A DNA stretch of 64,000 nucleotides from Paracoccus denitrificans (GCF_900100045.1 NZ_FNEA01000017.1:51087-115086), one strand, 5' to 3'. Shown: positions 29,420-38,559, counted from the stretch's first letter. Translations and numbers: made by a program. Notes: generated by a model not told the origin, from the sequence alone.

Positions 29420-30870
29420 GCGGTGGCCTCCTTCTGGCGGATCGGGCGGATGCCGGCGCCGGCATGGTCGGGATGCGGCGCGCGGTCCTGCGCCGCCACC
29501 CGGTCCAGCGCCTCCAGCAGCGCCGGCGGCATCGGGATGGCGCGGCCCTCGCCGGTATCGACATGCAAAAGCATATGCTCGCCGGTCGCGACCTCGGTCC
29601 CGTCCTGGCGCAGGATGGCGTGATGCAGGCGGAAGCGTTTGGCATCATGGCCCAGCAGCCGGGTCTCGACCGTCAGCAATTCGCCCGCCTTCACCTCGGC
29701 CAGATGGCGGATATGGGTCTCGACCGTATAGGCCGAGCGGCCCTGCGCCCGGTAATCGGCATCCAGCCCGATATGGATCAGGAAGGCGTCGGTCGCATCC
29801 CCCAGCACCTGGAGATAGCGGAATTCGGTCATGTGGCCGTTGTAATCGACCCAGCCGCCGGTGACGCGGGCCTGATGGATGCGCAGCGGGTAGCCGCTGG
29901 CCGGCGCGGGCTGGCGGGCATAGAAACCGTCCTCCTGCGCGCGCACGGTCTGGCCGACGCCCCAATCGTTCGCCTTGAGCGCCTGGAAGATGCCGACCAG
30001 GTTGTCGTCACGGATCCGCTCCAGCTCGCGGATCGAGTGCTGGCCCGACTGCGCGTCGGACTGGCCGGCGATGCGGTCGATCAGCGCATCGTCAAGGTCG
30101 GGCACATCCATCAGCTTGGTCCAGGGCCATTTCAGCGCCGGGCCGAACTGGCCCAGGAAATGCCGCATCCCGGCCTCGCCGCCGGCGATGCGATAGGTCT
30201 CGAACAGGCCCATCTGCGCCCAGCGCAGGCCGAAGCCGAAGCGGATGATGTCGTCGATCTCTTCGGTGGTGGCGATGCCGTCATGCACCAGCCACAGCGC
30301 CTCGCGCCAGACGGCTTCCAGCAGGCGGTCGCCGATATGGGCGTCGATCTCGCGTGCGATCCGCACCGGCTTCATGCCGATTTCGGTCAGGATCTCGCAG
30401 GCGCGCCCGGCCGCTTCGCCGCCGCCCACGACCTCGACCACCGGCAAGAGATAGACCGGGTTGAACGGATGGGCGACGAGGATGCGGCCGGGATGCCGCG
30501 CCCCCTGCCGCAATTCGGACGGCTTGAAGCCCGAGGTCGAGGAACCGATCAGCGCCGTCTCGGGCGCGGCGGCCTCGATCTCGGCGATGATGCGGTGCTT
30601 CAGGTCCAGCCGCTCGGGCACGCTTTCCTGGATATAATCGGCACCCGCGACCGCCTCGGCCACCGATCCGGCCCAGAGGATGCGCCCCGGCCGGGGCAGC
30701 GGCGCCTGGAACAGCTTTTCCCAGGCGCGGGTCGCGTTCGCCAGCACCTCGCCGACGATGCGCTGCGCCTCGGGGTGGGGATCGTGGACCGCCACGTCAT
30801 GCCCCGAGAGGATGAAGCGGGCGATCCAGCCGCCGCCGATGACCCCGCCGCCGATTGCCGCGATCTTCAT
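29416..30870 (-). CDS. L-carnitine 3-dehydrogenase fused to betainyl-CoA-type thioesterase
   Basis: This 484-residue fusion has an N-terminal 3-hydroxyacyl-CoA-dehydrogenase-like domain (residues 1 to about 320: AIGGGVIGGGWIARF, then HPFNPVYLLPVVEVV) and a C-terminal hot-dog domain (about 340-470: WVDYNGHMTEFRYLQVLGD). The first half matches carnitine dehydrogenases, which make 3-dehydrocarnitine. The second would release glycine betaine from betainyl-CoA. In Pseudomonas aeruginosa these are separate genes, cdhA and cdhB; fusions occur in alphaproteobacteria. The start at MKIAAIGGG overlaps the binding-protein stop by ATGA; a GTG four codons earlier is less likely. Confidence 0.9.
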   Translation of the reverse strand: MKIAAIGGGVIGGGWIARFILSGHDVAVHDPHPEAQRIVGEVLANATRAWEKLFQAPLPRPGRILWAGSVAEAVAGADYIQESVPERLDLKHRIIAEIEAAAPETALIGSSTSGFKPSELRQGARHPGRILVAHPFNPVYLLPVVEVVGGGEAAGRACEILTEIGMKPVRIAREIDAHIGDRLLEAVWREALWLVHDGIATTEEIDDIIRFGFGLRWAQMGLFETYRIAGGEAGMRHFLGQFGPALKWPWTKLMDVPDLDDALIDRIAGQSDAQSGQHSIRELERIRDDNLVGIFQALKANDWGVGQTVRAQEDGFYARQPAPASGYPLRIHQARVTGGWVDYNGHMTEFRYLQVLGDATDAFLIHIGLDADYRAQGRSAYTVETHIRHLAEVKAGELLTVETRLLGHDAKRFRLHHAILRQDGTEVATGEHMLLHVDTGEGRAIPMPPALLEALDRVAAQDRAPHPDHAGAGIRPIRQKEATA

Positions 30871-32426
30871 GCCTGCCACCACCGTTCCACGATCTTCCAG
30901 CCGTCGAGGAAGCGGTTCGACGCCACCTCGCCATGCGCCACCTTGTCATTGGCCACGTCGATATAGTTCACGAAAATCGGGATGATGGTGCCGCCGTCCT
31001 CGGAAACCAGCCCCTGCATCTCGCGATACATCTCGGCGCGCAGGCCTTCGTCCAGCTCGGCCCGCGCCTTCAGCAGCAGTTCGTTGAATCGCTCGTTGTC
31101 CCAGTGGCTTTCGTTCCACTCGGCGCCCCGGGCATAGACCAGGCTGAACATGTCGTCCTCGGTCGGGCGGCCGTTCCAGTAGCTGACGCAAAAGGGCTTC
31201 TTCAGCCAGACATTCGACCAATAGCCGTCGTCCGGCTCGCGCTTGACGGTCAGGTCGATTCCAGCGGCCTTGGCCGATTGCTGGAACAGCTGCACCATGT
31301 CCAGCGCCCCGACCGACGCCGCGTCCGAGGCGGAAATCTCGACCTTCAGCCCCTCCATGCCGGCCTGTTTCAGGTAATGCTTCGCCTTGTCCGGGTCATA
31401 GGCCCGCTGCGGCAGGTCGGCGGCAAAGAAGCGGTTCGCCGGCGCGATGGGACTGTCATTGGCGATCTGGCCATGGCCGCGCAGCACCTTGTCCAGCACC
31501 TCCTGCCGGTCGATGGCGTATTTCAGCGCCAACCGCAGGTTCGGATCGGTAAAGGGCGCCTGGTCGCAGAACATCGGCATGGTGTAATGCGCGGTCCCCG
31601 TCACCTCGACCAGTTGCAGGCCCGGCCGGCGCTGCAACAGGTGCAGGGTAGCCAGGTCGGGCGAGTTGATGACATCGACCTCGCCGGTCATCAGCGCATT
31701 CTGCCGGGCGGTGGCATCGTTGATGGTCAGCAGCACCGCCTCGTCGAACCAGGCGCGGTCGGGCTTCCAGTAGTCGTCGCGGCGCTTGAGCGTGATGCGC
31801 ACGCCCGGCTCGAAGTTCTCCAGCACATAGCCGCCGGTGCCCAGACCCGACTGCCAGTCCAGCGTGCCGTCCTCGTTCGCCGGCATGATGACGAAGTGAT
31901 AGTCCGAGGTCAGATAGGCGAAATCGGCATTGCCCGAGGTCAGTTCGAAGACCACGACATTGTCGCCATCGGCGCGGATTTCCTTGACCTGCTCAAGCGA
32001 GCCCTTGGCGCCGGACTTGGTATCGGCGCCGCGATGATGGTCGAAGGACGCGATCACGTCCCTGGCCGTGAGCTTGCGCCCGTCCGAGAAGGTGACGCCG
32101 TCCTTCAGGCGGAAGGTCCAGACGCGGGCCTCGGCATCGGGCTCGAACTCGGCCAGTTCGGGCACGGCCTGGCCCTTGGCGTCGATCTCGACCAGGTTGT
32201 TGCAGACCGCCAGCATCGCCGTCACCACCGGCCCCGCGGCATAGGTCGCCGGGTCCAGCGTGTCCGAGGTCGCGCCGCCCAGATGGCCGATGCGCAGCCT
32301 GCCGCCGCGCCGCGCCTCCTGCGCGCGCGCGCCGCGCGGCAGGATCAGCCCCGCCGCCGCCATGCCTGCCGCGCCGGCCAGCAAGCCCCGCCTGGTCAGC
32401 CCCTGCCCCGTCGGATTGAAACTCAT
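30867..32426 (-). CDS. Peptide/nickel-type periplasmic binding protein
   Basis: This 519-residue SBP_bac_5 protein has a twin-arginine-like signal, LTRRGLLAGAAGMAAAGL, ending GARA near residue 34. RVWTFRLKDGVTFSDGRKLTA is the family motif (core WTFRLKDGVTFSDG). AGGGGG precedes the ATG. Unlike the other binding-protein genes here, it runs directly into the next gene with no stem-loop. The ligand is probably carnitine or acylcarnitine, judged from the flanking enzymes. Confidence 0.9.
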   Translation of the reverse strand: MSFNPTGQGLTRRGLLAGAAGMAAAGLILPRGARAQEARRGGRLRIGHLGGATSDTLDPATYAAGPVVTAMLAVCNNLVEIDAKGQAVPELAEFEPDAEARVWTFRLKDGVTFSDGRKLTARDVIASFDHHRGADTKSGAKGSLEQVKEIRADGDNVVVFELTSGNADFAYLTSDYHFVIMPANEDGTLDWQSGLGTGGYVLENFEPGVRITLKRRDDYWKPDRAWFDEAVLLTINDATARQNALMTGEVDVINSPDLATLHLLQRRPGLQLVEVTGTAHYTMPMFCDQAPFTDPNLRLALKYAIDRQEVLDKVLRGHGQIANDSPIAPANRFFAADLPQRAYDPDKAKHYLKQAGMEGLKVEISASDAASVGALDMVQLFQQSAKAAGIDLTVKREPDDGYWSNVWLKKPFCVSYWNGRPTEDDMFSLVYARGAEWNESHWDNERFNELLLKARAELDEGLRAEMYREMQGLVSEDGGTIIPIFVNYIDVANDKVAHGEVASNRFLDGWKIVERWWQA

Positions 32427-32485
32427 GATGGACCCCCTGTCTGTTTTTGGATTGGTTCTGTTTATGGATCGGTTCGGCCTGCGGC

Positions 32486-33373
32486 TCAGCGCCGGGTCAG
32501 CTTCAGCTTGTCGCGCACCTCCTGCGGGCCGAGGATGCGGCAGCCCATGGCATTCAGGATCGTCGCCGCCCGTTCGACCAGATCGCCGTTGCGGGCCAGC
32601 ACGCCCTTGTCCAGCCAGATGTTGTCCTCCAGCCCGACGCGCACATTGCCGCCCGCCAGCGCCGCCTGCGCCACATAGGGAAGCTGCATCCGCCCGATCG
32701 AGAACATGGAATAGACCCAGCCCGGCGGGATGTTGTTCACCATCGCCATCAGGCTGTTCGGATCGGCCGGCGCGCCATAGGGGATGCCCATGCACAGCTG
32801 GATCATCACCGGGTCGTCGATCAACCCCTCGTCCACCAGCGTCTTGGCCAGCCACAGATGGCCGGTGTCGAAGACCTCGATCTCGGGCCTGACCCCCGCC
32901 GCCTGGATGCGCGCGGCCATGGCGCGCAGGGTGCCGGGCGTGTTGGTCATGACGTAATCGGCCTCGGCGAAATTCATCGTCCCGCAATCAAGGGTGCAGA
33001 TCTCGGGCAGCAATTCCTCGACATGGACCAACCGCTCGCTGGCGCCGATCAGGTCGGATTGCGGCGACAGCGGCAACGGCGCCTCGGCCGAGCCCAGCAC
33101 GATGTCGCCGCCCATGCCCGCCGTCAGGTTCAGCACCACGTCGGTGCCGGACGAGCGCACCCGCTCGACCACCTCGCGATACAGCGCCGGATCGCGTGAA
33201 GGCGCGCCGGTCTGGGGGTCGCGCACATGCACATGGGCGATGGCCGCGCCCGCATTCGCCGCCTCGATGCAGGCCTCGGCGATCTGCTTGGGCGTGACCG
33301 GCACCAGGTCGGATTTCTTGTGGCTTTGTCCCGATCCGGTCACCGCGCAGGTGATGAAGACGTCACGGTTCAT
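32486..33373 (-). CDS. cdhC: Beta-keto acid cleavage enzyme (BKACE), dehydrocarnitine-cleaving type
   Basis: This 295-residue TIM-barrel zinc enzyme (former DUF849) has the metal ligands in [11 protein letters not shown] and the catalytic stretch [24 protein letters not shown] at the start and [11 protein letters not shown] near the end are family signatures. With the carnitine dehydrogenase in the same operon, it most likely cleaves 3-dehydrocarnitine with acetyl-CoA to acetoacetate and betainyl-CoA, as CdhC does in Pseudomonas. It is the first gene of the cassette. Confidence 0.88.
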   Translation of the reverse strand: MNRDVFITCAVTGSGQSHKKSDLVPVTPKQIAEACIEAANAGAAIAHVHVRDPQTGAPSRDPALYREVVERVRSSGTDVVLNLTAGMGGDIVLGSAEAPLPLSPQSDLIGASERLVHVEELLPEICTLDCGTMNFAEADYVMTNTPGTLRAMAARIQAAGVRPEIEVFDTGHLWLAKTLVDEGLIDDPVMIQLCMGIPYGAPADPNSLMAMVNNIPPGWVYSMFSIGRMQLPYVAQAALAGGNVRVGLEDNIWLDKGVLARNGDLVERAATILNAMGCRILGPQEVRDKLKLTRR

Positions 33374-33459
33374 TCATGGCTCCGGCAATGTGTGATTTCA
33401 TCGCAGCCTGACAGCAATTCCGCTGGCATGATGTGCATTTTCAGCCATAATCTTTTCCT
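33374..33459. promoter_or_regulatory. Divergent promoter region of the carnitine cassette
   Basis: This 86-base region between the BKACE gene and the GlxA-type regulator gene is richer in A/T than its flanks and must hold both promoters. The only dyad I see is CAGC (33412-33415), six bases, GCTG (33422-33425), a weak candidate for a regulator site. I cannot assign -35/-10 elements with confidence. Confidence 0.4.
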
Positions 33460-34413
33460 ATGTCGCCAAAATCGCCACTGCATCTGACCTTCGTGCTGTT
33501 CGACGGTTTCTCGAACATGGTGCTGGCCAGCGCCATCGAGCCGCTGCGGGCGGCGCGCGACCTGTCGGGGCGGCGGCTATTTTCCTGGCAGGTCGGCTCG
33601 CTTGACGGCGGGGCGGTGACCAGTTCCTCGCGGCTGGCGATCTCGGTCGATCTGCCGCTGGAGCGGGTGGGGGCGACGGATGCGCTGATCCTCGTCTCGG
33701 GCTACGGCATGCGCGACCATCTGCAGCGCGCTTCGGTGCAGGCGGTGCTGCGCAAAGCGCGCGGCCTGCCGGTGGTCGGCGGCCTTGATACCGGGGCATG
33801 GCTGCTGGCGCAGATGGGCCTGCTGGCCGGGCGCCGCGCCGCGATCCACTGGATGGAGCGCGAGGCGCTGGCCGAAGCTTTCCCCGAGATCACCGTGGTG
33901 CCCGACCCCTATGTCACCGACGGCAACATCGTCACCTGCGGCGGCGCGCAAAGCGTGCTCAGCTGGTCGCTGGACCTGATCGGCGCGCAGGCGGGCGAGG
34001 CGCTGCGCTTCGACGTGGCGAACATGTTCGGCCGGGTGATGGGGCGCAGCACCGATCCGGTGGAATGGCAATTGCCCAGCCGCATGACCGACAGCGCCCT
34101 GCCATCGTCGCTGCAACGCGCCATCGTCGCCATGCGCGAAACGGCCGAGCAGCCCTTGCCCCTGCCCCGCATCGCCGAGCGTGCGGCACTGTCGCTGCGC
34201 AGCATGGACCGGCTGTTCCGTGCCCACCTGGGGCTGTCGGCCGGCGGATATTATCGGCAGATCCGGCTGTCCCATGCGCGGGCGCTGGCGCTGGAAACCA
34301 AGCTGACGCTGGGCGAGATCGCCTCGCGCACCGGCTTTTCCTCGCCCGCGACGCTGGCGCGCGCCTATCGCCGTGCCTTTGGCGAGACGGTGCGGAAAAC
34401 CGCGGCGCGATAA
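33460..34413 (+). CDS. cdhR: GlxA family AraC-type regulator with DJ-1/PfpI domain
   Basis: This 317-residue activator has an N-terminal glutamine-amidotransferase-like sensor (LTFVLFDGFSNMVLASAIEPL, residues 7-27 in part) and a C-terminal AraC DNA-binding domain, about 215-315, with LTLGEIASRTGFSSPATLARAYRRAFG as second helix-turn-helix (core IASRTGFSSPATLARA). CdhR, the carnitine-responsive activator of Pseudomonas, has this architecture. It diverges from the carnitine genes, so the same role is likely here. The symbol is given by analogy. Confidence 0.85.
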   Translation: MSPKSPLHLTFVLFDGFSNMVLASAIEPLRAARDLSGRRLFSWQVGSLDGGAVTSSSRLAISVDLPLERVGATDALILVSGYGMRDHLQRASVQAVLRKARGLPVVGGLDTGAWLLAQMGLLAGRRAAIHWMEREALAEAFPEITVVPDPYVTDGNIVTCGGAQSVLSWSLDLIGAQAGEALRFDVANMFGRVMGRSTDPVEWQLPSRMTDSALPSSLQRAIVAMRETAEQPLPLPRIAERAALSLRSMDRLFRAHLGLSAGGYYRQIRLSHARALALETKLTLGEIASRTGFSSPATLARAYRRAFGETVRKTAAR

Positions 34414-34416
34414 CGG

Positions 34417-35574
34417 TCAGAGGGCGGCCAGACCGGCGCCGAGCCCATCAAGCAGGTCGCGCCGATCCTCGAGCCCGACCGAAAGGCGCAGCAGCCCATC
34501 GCCGATCCCGGCGCGGTGCCGCGCCTCGGCGCCCATGCTGACATGGGTCATGGTCGCTGGATGGGCGATCAGGCTTTCCACCCCGCCCAGCGAATCCGCC
34601 AGGGTGAAGACCCGCACCGCCTCGACGAGGCGGCGCACGGCGGGCAGGCCGCCTTGCAATTCGAAACTCAGCATGGCGCCGAAGCCGTGCTGCTGGCGCG
34701 CGGCAAGGGCATGGCCGGGATGCCCGGACAGGCCGGGATAATGCACCGCCGTCACCTCGGGCCGGTCGCGCAGGAACTCGGCCACCACCATGGCGCTGGC
34801 CTGCTGTTGCTCGATACGGGCGAAAAGCGTGCGGATGCCGCGCAGGGTCAGGAAGGCATCGAAGGGCGAGCCGACGCTGCCGGTGATGTTGGCCCATTCC
34901 GCCAGCGCCTCGGCATCCTCGGCTCGCGCGGCAATCACGGCGCCACCCAGCACGTCGGAATGGCCGTTGAGGTATTTGGTCGTGGAATGGATCACGAAAT
35001 CCGCGCCAAGCAGCAAGGGTTGCTGCAAGGCGGGCGACAGGAAGGTGTTGTCCACCGCCACCCTTGCCCCGGCCTCGTGCGCCCGCACTGCCAGCGCAGC
35101 GATGTCCGTCACCCGCATCAGCGGGTTGCTGGGCGTCTCGATCAGCAGAAGCGCCGGGCGCTCGGCCAGCGCCGCGGTCATGGCGGCCGGATCGCCAGGA
35201 TCGACCAGCGCCAGCCGAAAGGCGCCGCGGTCGCGCCGCGCCGTCAGCAGCCTTTGCGTGCCGCCATAGCAGTCATGCGGCGCGACGATCAGCCCGCCCG
35301 GCAGCACCTGCGCAAGCAGCAGGTCCAGCGCCGCCATGCCCGACGAGGTGACGACGGCGCCCGCGCCATGCTCCAGCCCGGCCAGCGTCTCGGCCAGCAG
35401 GTCGCGGCTGGGATTGCCGGCGCGGGTATAGTCATAGCCGCGCGTCCGGTCGAAGCCGGCAAAGGCATAGCTGGTGCTGAGATAGATCGGTGGCACGATG
35501 GCGCCAAAGGGATCGCGGCCGCCCACGCCGTTGGCCGCCGCGATGGTGCGGTCGCGCGGTTCATCCCCTGCCAT
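34417..35574 (-). CDS. metB: Cystathionine gamma-synthase/lyase family PLP enzyme
   Basis: This is a 385-residue enzyme of the Cys/Met metabolism family. The PLP lysine is in HSTTKYLNGHSDVLGG near residue 200; YTRAGNPSRD and SSGMAALD bind the cofactor and DNTFLSPALQQPL precedes the lysine. Length and motifs fit MetB; a gamma-lyase or O-acylhomoserine sulfhydrylase cannot be excluded by eye. The start at MAGDEP is set by AGAGG six bases upstream. It is convergent with the GlxA-type gene (three-base gap) and divergent from a LysR gene. Confidence 0.85.
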   Translation of the reverse strand: MAGDEPRDRTIAAANGVGGRDPFGAIVPPIYLSTSYAFAGFDRTRGYDYTRAGNPSRDLLAETLAGLEHGAGAVVTSSGMAALDLLLAQVLPGGLIVAPHDCYGGTQRLLTARRDRGAFRLALVDPGDPAAMTAALAERPALLLIETPSNPLMRVTDIAALAVRAHEAGARVAVDNTFLSPALQQPLLLGADFVIHSTTKYLNGHSDVLGGAVIAARAEDAEALAEWANITGSVGSPFDAFLTLRGIRTLFARIEQQQASAMVVAEFLRDRPEVTAVHYPGLSGHPGHALAARQQHGFGAMLSFELQGGLPAVRRLVEAVRVFTLADSLGGVESLIAHPATMTHVSMGAEARHRAGIGDGLLRLSVGLEDRRDLLDGLGAGLAAL

Positions 35575-35620
35575 CGCAGCCTCTTTTTCCGGGCCGGCCC
35601 CACCCGGCCAAAGCTGCAAT

Positions 35621-35642
35621 GGCCCACCGTCGCCGGTGGCCC
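35621..35642 (-). promoter_or_regulatory. Hairpin in the leader of the cystathionine synthase gene
   Basis: GGCCCACCG (35621-35629) pairs with CGGTGGCCC (35634-35642), eight of nine pairs, around a four-base loop. It lies 47 bases before the start codon in a leader of at least 200 bases. It does not match the SAM-II or SAH riboswitch consensus as I know them, so a leader structure of unknown role is all that can be claimed. Confidence 0.35.
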
Positions 35643-35787
35643 GATAGGCCGAAATCCCGAAACTGCCATTCGCTCATCGGGTTGTCCTGCGCTTCCCGTC
35701 GACCCCCGCCGTACCACGGATGGGCGCGATGGGGATCGGTCCTGTTCCGGCATGAGGATGGCATTCTGGAACAGGGCAGGCAAATTC

Positions 35788-35813
35788 ATTATATTTCACT
35801 TACCAGCAATAAT
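35788..35813 (+). promoter_or_regulatory. Possible LysR-type binding site and promoter
   Basis: ATTAT (35788-35792) and ATAAT (35809-35813) form a dyad separated by 16 bases, inside a short A/T-rich patch just before the LysR start codon. LysR sites are usually A/T-rich dyads with a T-N11-A core. This would allow autoregulation and control of the divergent metB-like gene. Confidence 0.35.
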
Positions 35814-35826
35814 CCTGCATTCATTC

Positions 35827-36705
35827 ATGGACATCAATCAGGCCCGCACCTTTCTTGAGATCGTGCATTCCGGCAGCTTCGTTGCTGCCGCCGAGCGACT
35901 GAACATCACCCAGACCGCGGTCAGCGCACGCATCCGCACGCTTGAGGAAAGCCTGGGCCGGCGCCTGTTCATCCGCAACAAGGCCGGCGCGCGGCTGACA
36001 CCAGCGGGTGAGCGCCTGGTGCGCCACGCCACCGCCATGCTGCAAGTGTGGGAGCGGGCGCGCCAGCAGGTCGCCCTGCCGCCGGGTCGCAGCGCGGGCG
36101 TGCATCTGGGCGGGGAACTGAGCCTGTGGCATCCTTTGCTGGCCGACTGGCTGGTCTGGATGCGCCGCGAATGCCCCGACATCGCGCTGCGGGCCGAGGT
36201 GGACGGTCCCACCAACCTGATGGCGCGGGTGCAGGAGGGCTCGATGGACGTGGCGGTGCTCTACAATCCGCCCCCCACGCCCCATCTGGTCAGCGAATTG
36301 CTGGCCGAGGAAAAGCTGGTGCTGGTGACCAACGCCCCCGACCGGCGTTTTCGGGCCGAGGATTTCGTCCTTGTCGATTGGGGTCCGAATTTCGCCGCCA
36401 GTTTCGAGGCTTCTTTTCCCGAACTCGGCAGCCCGCCGGTCTCGATCTCGCTGGGGCCTCTGGCGCTGACCTATCTGCTGACGGTGGGCGGCTGCGGCTA
36501 TTTCCGGCTGGGCATCGTCCGGCCCTTCCTGGCCGACGGGCGGCTGGCACTGGTGCCCGGTGCGCCGGAATTCTCGCATTCCACGCATATGGTCTATGCC
36601 CATCATGGCGATGGCGACGTGCTGGAGCGAGTGCGAACCGGGTTGAAAAGCGTCGCAGCCGCGCCGTTGAACCTGCAGCAAGCCACAGAAATCGCGCCGC
36701 GATAG
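35827..36705 (+). CDS. LysR family transcriptional regulator
   Basis: This 292-residue regulator has an N-terminal helix-turn-helix (FVAAAERLNITQTAVSARIRTLEESLG, residues 19-45; core LNITQTAVSARIRTLE) and a periplasmic-binding-like effector domain. The start at MDINQARTFLEIV is fixed by the family; the frame stays open far upstream only as antisense to metB. It may control the divergent cystathionine gene. The effector cannot be deduced. Confidence 0.92.
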   Translation: MDINQARTFLEIVHSGSFVAAAERLNITQTAVSARIRTLEESLGRRLFIRNKAGARLTPAGERLVRHATAMLQVWERARQQVALPPGRSAGVHLGGELSLWHPLLADWLVWMRRECPDIALRAEVDGPTNLMARVQEGSMDVAVLYNPPPTPHLVSELLAEEKLVLVTNAPDRRFRAEDFVLVDWGPNFAASFEASFPELGSPPVSISLGPLALTYLLTVGGCGYFRLGIVRPFLADGRLALVPGAPEFSHSTHMVYAHHGDGDVLERVRTGLKSVAAAPLNLQQATEIAPR

Positions 36706-36832
36706 GCGCGCGGCAGGCCGCGAAGCCGGGATTTCCGTCGATCGAACCGCGGCCTTGGCATATTCAATGATCGAGGTGTCTCGAAGCGATCAGGACTTCG
36801 CTGCGCGCATGGTGCATCTTTTTTATTTACTA

Positions 36833-36851
36833 GTATGCAAGTATGCAATAC
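36833..36851 (+). promoter_or_regulatory. Candidate GntR operator
   Basis: GTATGCAA occurs twice in direct tandem (36833-36840 and 36841-36848), and the second copy is part of the dyad GTATGCAATAC (36841-36851). It lies 23 bases before the GntR start codon in an A/T-rich promoter-like stretch that begins with TTTTTTATTTACTAG. GTAT/ATAC half sites are common in operators of uronate-responsive GntR proteins. Confidence 0.5.
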
Positions 36852-36873
36852 AGGACAGGCAGGGAGAAGAATC

Positions 36874-37554
36874 ATGTCCATGCAACCGAATATCGACTTC
36901 ACGCTTTCGACCGCGCCGCAGGTCTATGAGTGGTTGCGGGACGCGATCCTGCGCGGCGAACTGCCGCCCGGCTCGCGCCTGAGCGAGACCGAGATCGCCA
37001 ACCAGGTCGGCGTCAGCCGCCAGCCGGTGCGCGAGGCATTCATCCGCCTGACATCGGACGGGCTGGCAGAGGTCAGGCCCCAGCGCGGCACCTATATCCG
37101 ACGCATCTCGGTCTCGGCGGTGCTGTCGGCACGGCTGATCCGCGAGGCGGTCGAAAGCGACCTGATCCGTATGCTGGCCGAGCAGGCCGACGACAGGCTG
37201 CTTGCCCGCCTCGACCAGGAGATCGAGGAACAAAGCGTCGCCGTGGCACGCAACGATGCCGAAACCTTCGTGCGGCTGGACGACCGCTTCCACCGCCTGC
37301 TGGCCGTGGCCGCCGGGCAGGAGGCGGTCTGGGAGGTGCTGGAGGGGCTGAAGTCGCAGATGAACCGCCTGCGCTATATCACCGCGCGCACCTTCGACAT
37401 CCAGAAGCTGATCGGCCAGCACGCCGAGATCGTCGAGGGCCTGCGCAACCACGACCCGGCCCTGGCCGAACAGGCCATGCGCCGCCACCTGCGCGAATTG
37501 CTCAACGACCTGCCCGAGATCTCGCGCAGCCGTCCCGAACTTTTCATACCCTGA
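36874..37554 (+). CDS. GntR/FCD family transcriptional regulator
   Basis: This 226-residue regulator has an N-terminal winged helix (LPPGSRLSETEIANQVGVSRQPVREAFIRL, core ETEIANQVGVSRQPVREA) and a C-terminal FCD ligand domain with the metal-binding pattern DDRFHRLL, then a later GQHAEIVEGL and MRRHLRELL. The start at MSMQPNI follows GGGAGAAG. It precedes the TRAP/sugar-acid operon by 24 bases and probably controls it in response to a uronate or derived acid, as UxuR/ExuR-type proteins do. Confidence 0.9.
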   Translation: MSMQPNIDFTLSTAPQVYEWLRDAILRGELPPGSRLSETEIANQVGVSRQPVREAFIRLTSDGLAEVRPQRGTYIRRISVSAVLSARLIREAVESDLIRMLAEQADDRLLARLDQEIEEQSVAVARNDAETFVRLDDRFHRLLAVAAGQEAVWEVLEGLKSQMNRLRYITARTFDIQKLIGQHAEIVEGLRNHDPALAEQAMRRHLRELLNDLPEISRSRPELFIP

Positions 37555-37578
37555 CCCGCATCATCCCGGAGGAGAACG

Positions 37579-38559
37579 ATGATCACCCTGAACCGTCGCC
37601 GCTTTGCGGCGCTGGCCGTGGCATGCCTGACCGCCGCTTCCGCCATGGGCGCCTCGGCCGCCGAACTGACGCTGAAGCTGGGCCATCTCGCGAACGAGCA
37701 GAACTCCTGGCACAAGGCGTCGCTGAAATTCGCCGAAGAGCTTGACCGCCTGACCGAAGGCCGCATCGCCGTCGAGGTCTTTCCCAACGACTCGCTGGGC
37801 CGCGAGATGGACCTGATCAACGGCATGCAGCTGGGCACGGTCGAAATGACCATCACCGGCGAAAGCCTGCAGAACTGGGCGCCGATGGCGGCTTTGCTGG
37901 CCATTCCCTATGCCTATCAGTCGCTTGAGCACATGGACGAGGTTGCCGGCGGCGAGATCGGCAAGGAAATCGAAGCGCAGATCGTCGAACGCGCGCAGGT
38001 TCGCCCCATCGCCTATTTCGCCCGCGGCCCGCGCAACCTGACCGCGAACCACCCCATCACCACGCCGGCGGAACTGAACCGGATGCGGCTGCGGGTGCCG
38101 AACGTGCCGCTGTTCGTCGACACCTGGACCGCGCTTGGCGCCCAGCCGACGCCGATGGCTTTCTCGGAAGTCTTCACCTCGCTGCAGAACGGCACCATCG
38201 GCGGGCAGGAAAACCCGCTGGCGCTGATCCAGGCCGCCTCGCTGAACGAGGTGCAAAGCCATGTGAACCAGACCGAGCATGTGCGCTCCTGGATCTACCT
38301 GACCATCGCCGAGCAGGTCTGGCAGCGTCTGCCCCCGGAGGATCAGGCCCATGTGCTGGAAGCCGCCCGCATCGCGCAGGAGTTCGAGCGCGAGCAGTTC
38401 CTGCAAGACGAGGACGCCATCCGCGCCGATCTGGAGGCCAAGGGCATGACATTCGTCGAGGTCGACCAGAAAGCCTTTGCCGACGGCTCGCGCGATGCGG
38501 TGATCAAAAGCGTCGATGACAGCATCCGGCCCGTCGTCGAGGAATTGTTCAACCATTGA
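37579..38559 (+). CDS. TRAP transporter solute-binding protein, DctP family
   Basis: This 326-residue periplasmic protein has a signal peptide ending SASA-like ASAAE near residue 27. NRMRLRVPNVPLFVDTWTALGAQPTPM carries the conserved substrate-carboxylate arginine (core MRLRVPNVP), and FSEVFTSLQNGTIGGQENP is the family's dimer/ligand segment. GGAGGAG precedes the ATG. The downstream mannonate/fructuronate enzymes point to a sugar acid such as glucuronate, gulonate or idonate as ligand. Confidence 0.92.
   Translation: MITLNRRRFAALAVACLTAASAMGASAAELTLKLGHLANEQNSWHKASLKFAEELDRLTEGRIAVEVFPNDSLGREMDLINGMQLGTVEMTITGESLQNWAPMAALLAIPYAYQSLEHMDEVAGGEIGKEIEAQIVERAQVRPIAYFARGPRNLTANHPITTPAELNRMRLRVPNVPLFVDTWTALGAQPTPMAFSEVFTSLQNGTIGGQENPLALIQAASLNEVQSHVNQTEHVRSWIYLTIAEQVWQRLPPEDQAHVLEAARIAQEFEREQFLQDEDAIRADLEAKGMTFVEVDQKAFADGSRDAVIKSVDDSIRPVVEELFNH

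Noticed and set aside
35561..35764. Short minus-strand frame in the metB leader beginning MSEWQFRDF
   Set aside because: It overlaps the metB-like start in another frame, has no clear ribosome site and no recognisable family; a leader peptide is possible but unsupported.
35575..35826. SAM-II or SAH riboswitch upstream of the metB-like gene
   Set aside because: The expected conserved core sequences are not visible; only a GC-rich hairpin is present.
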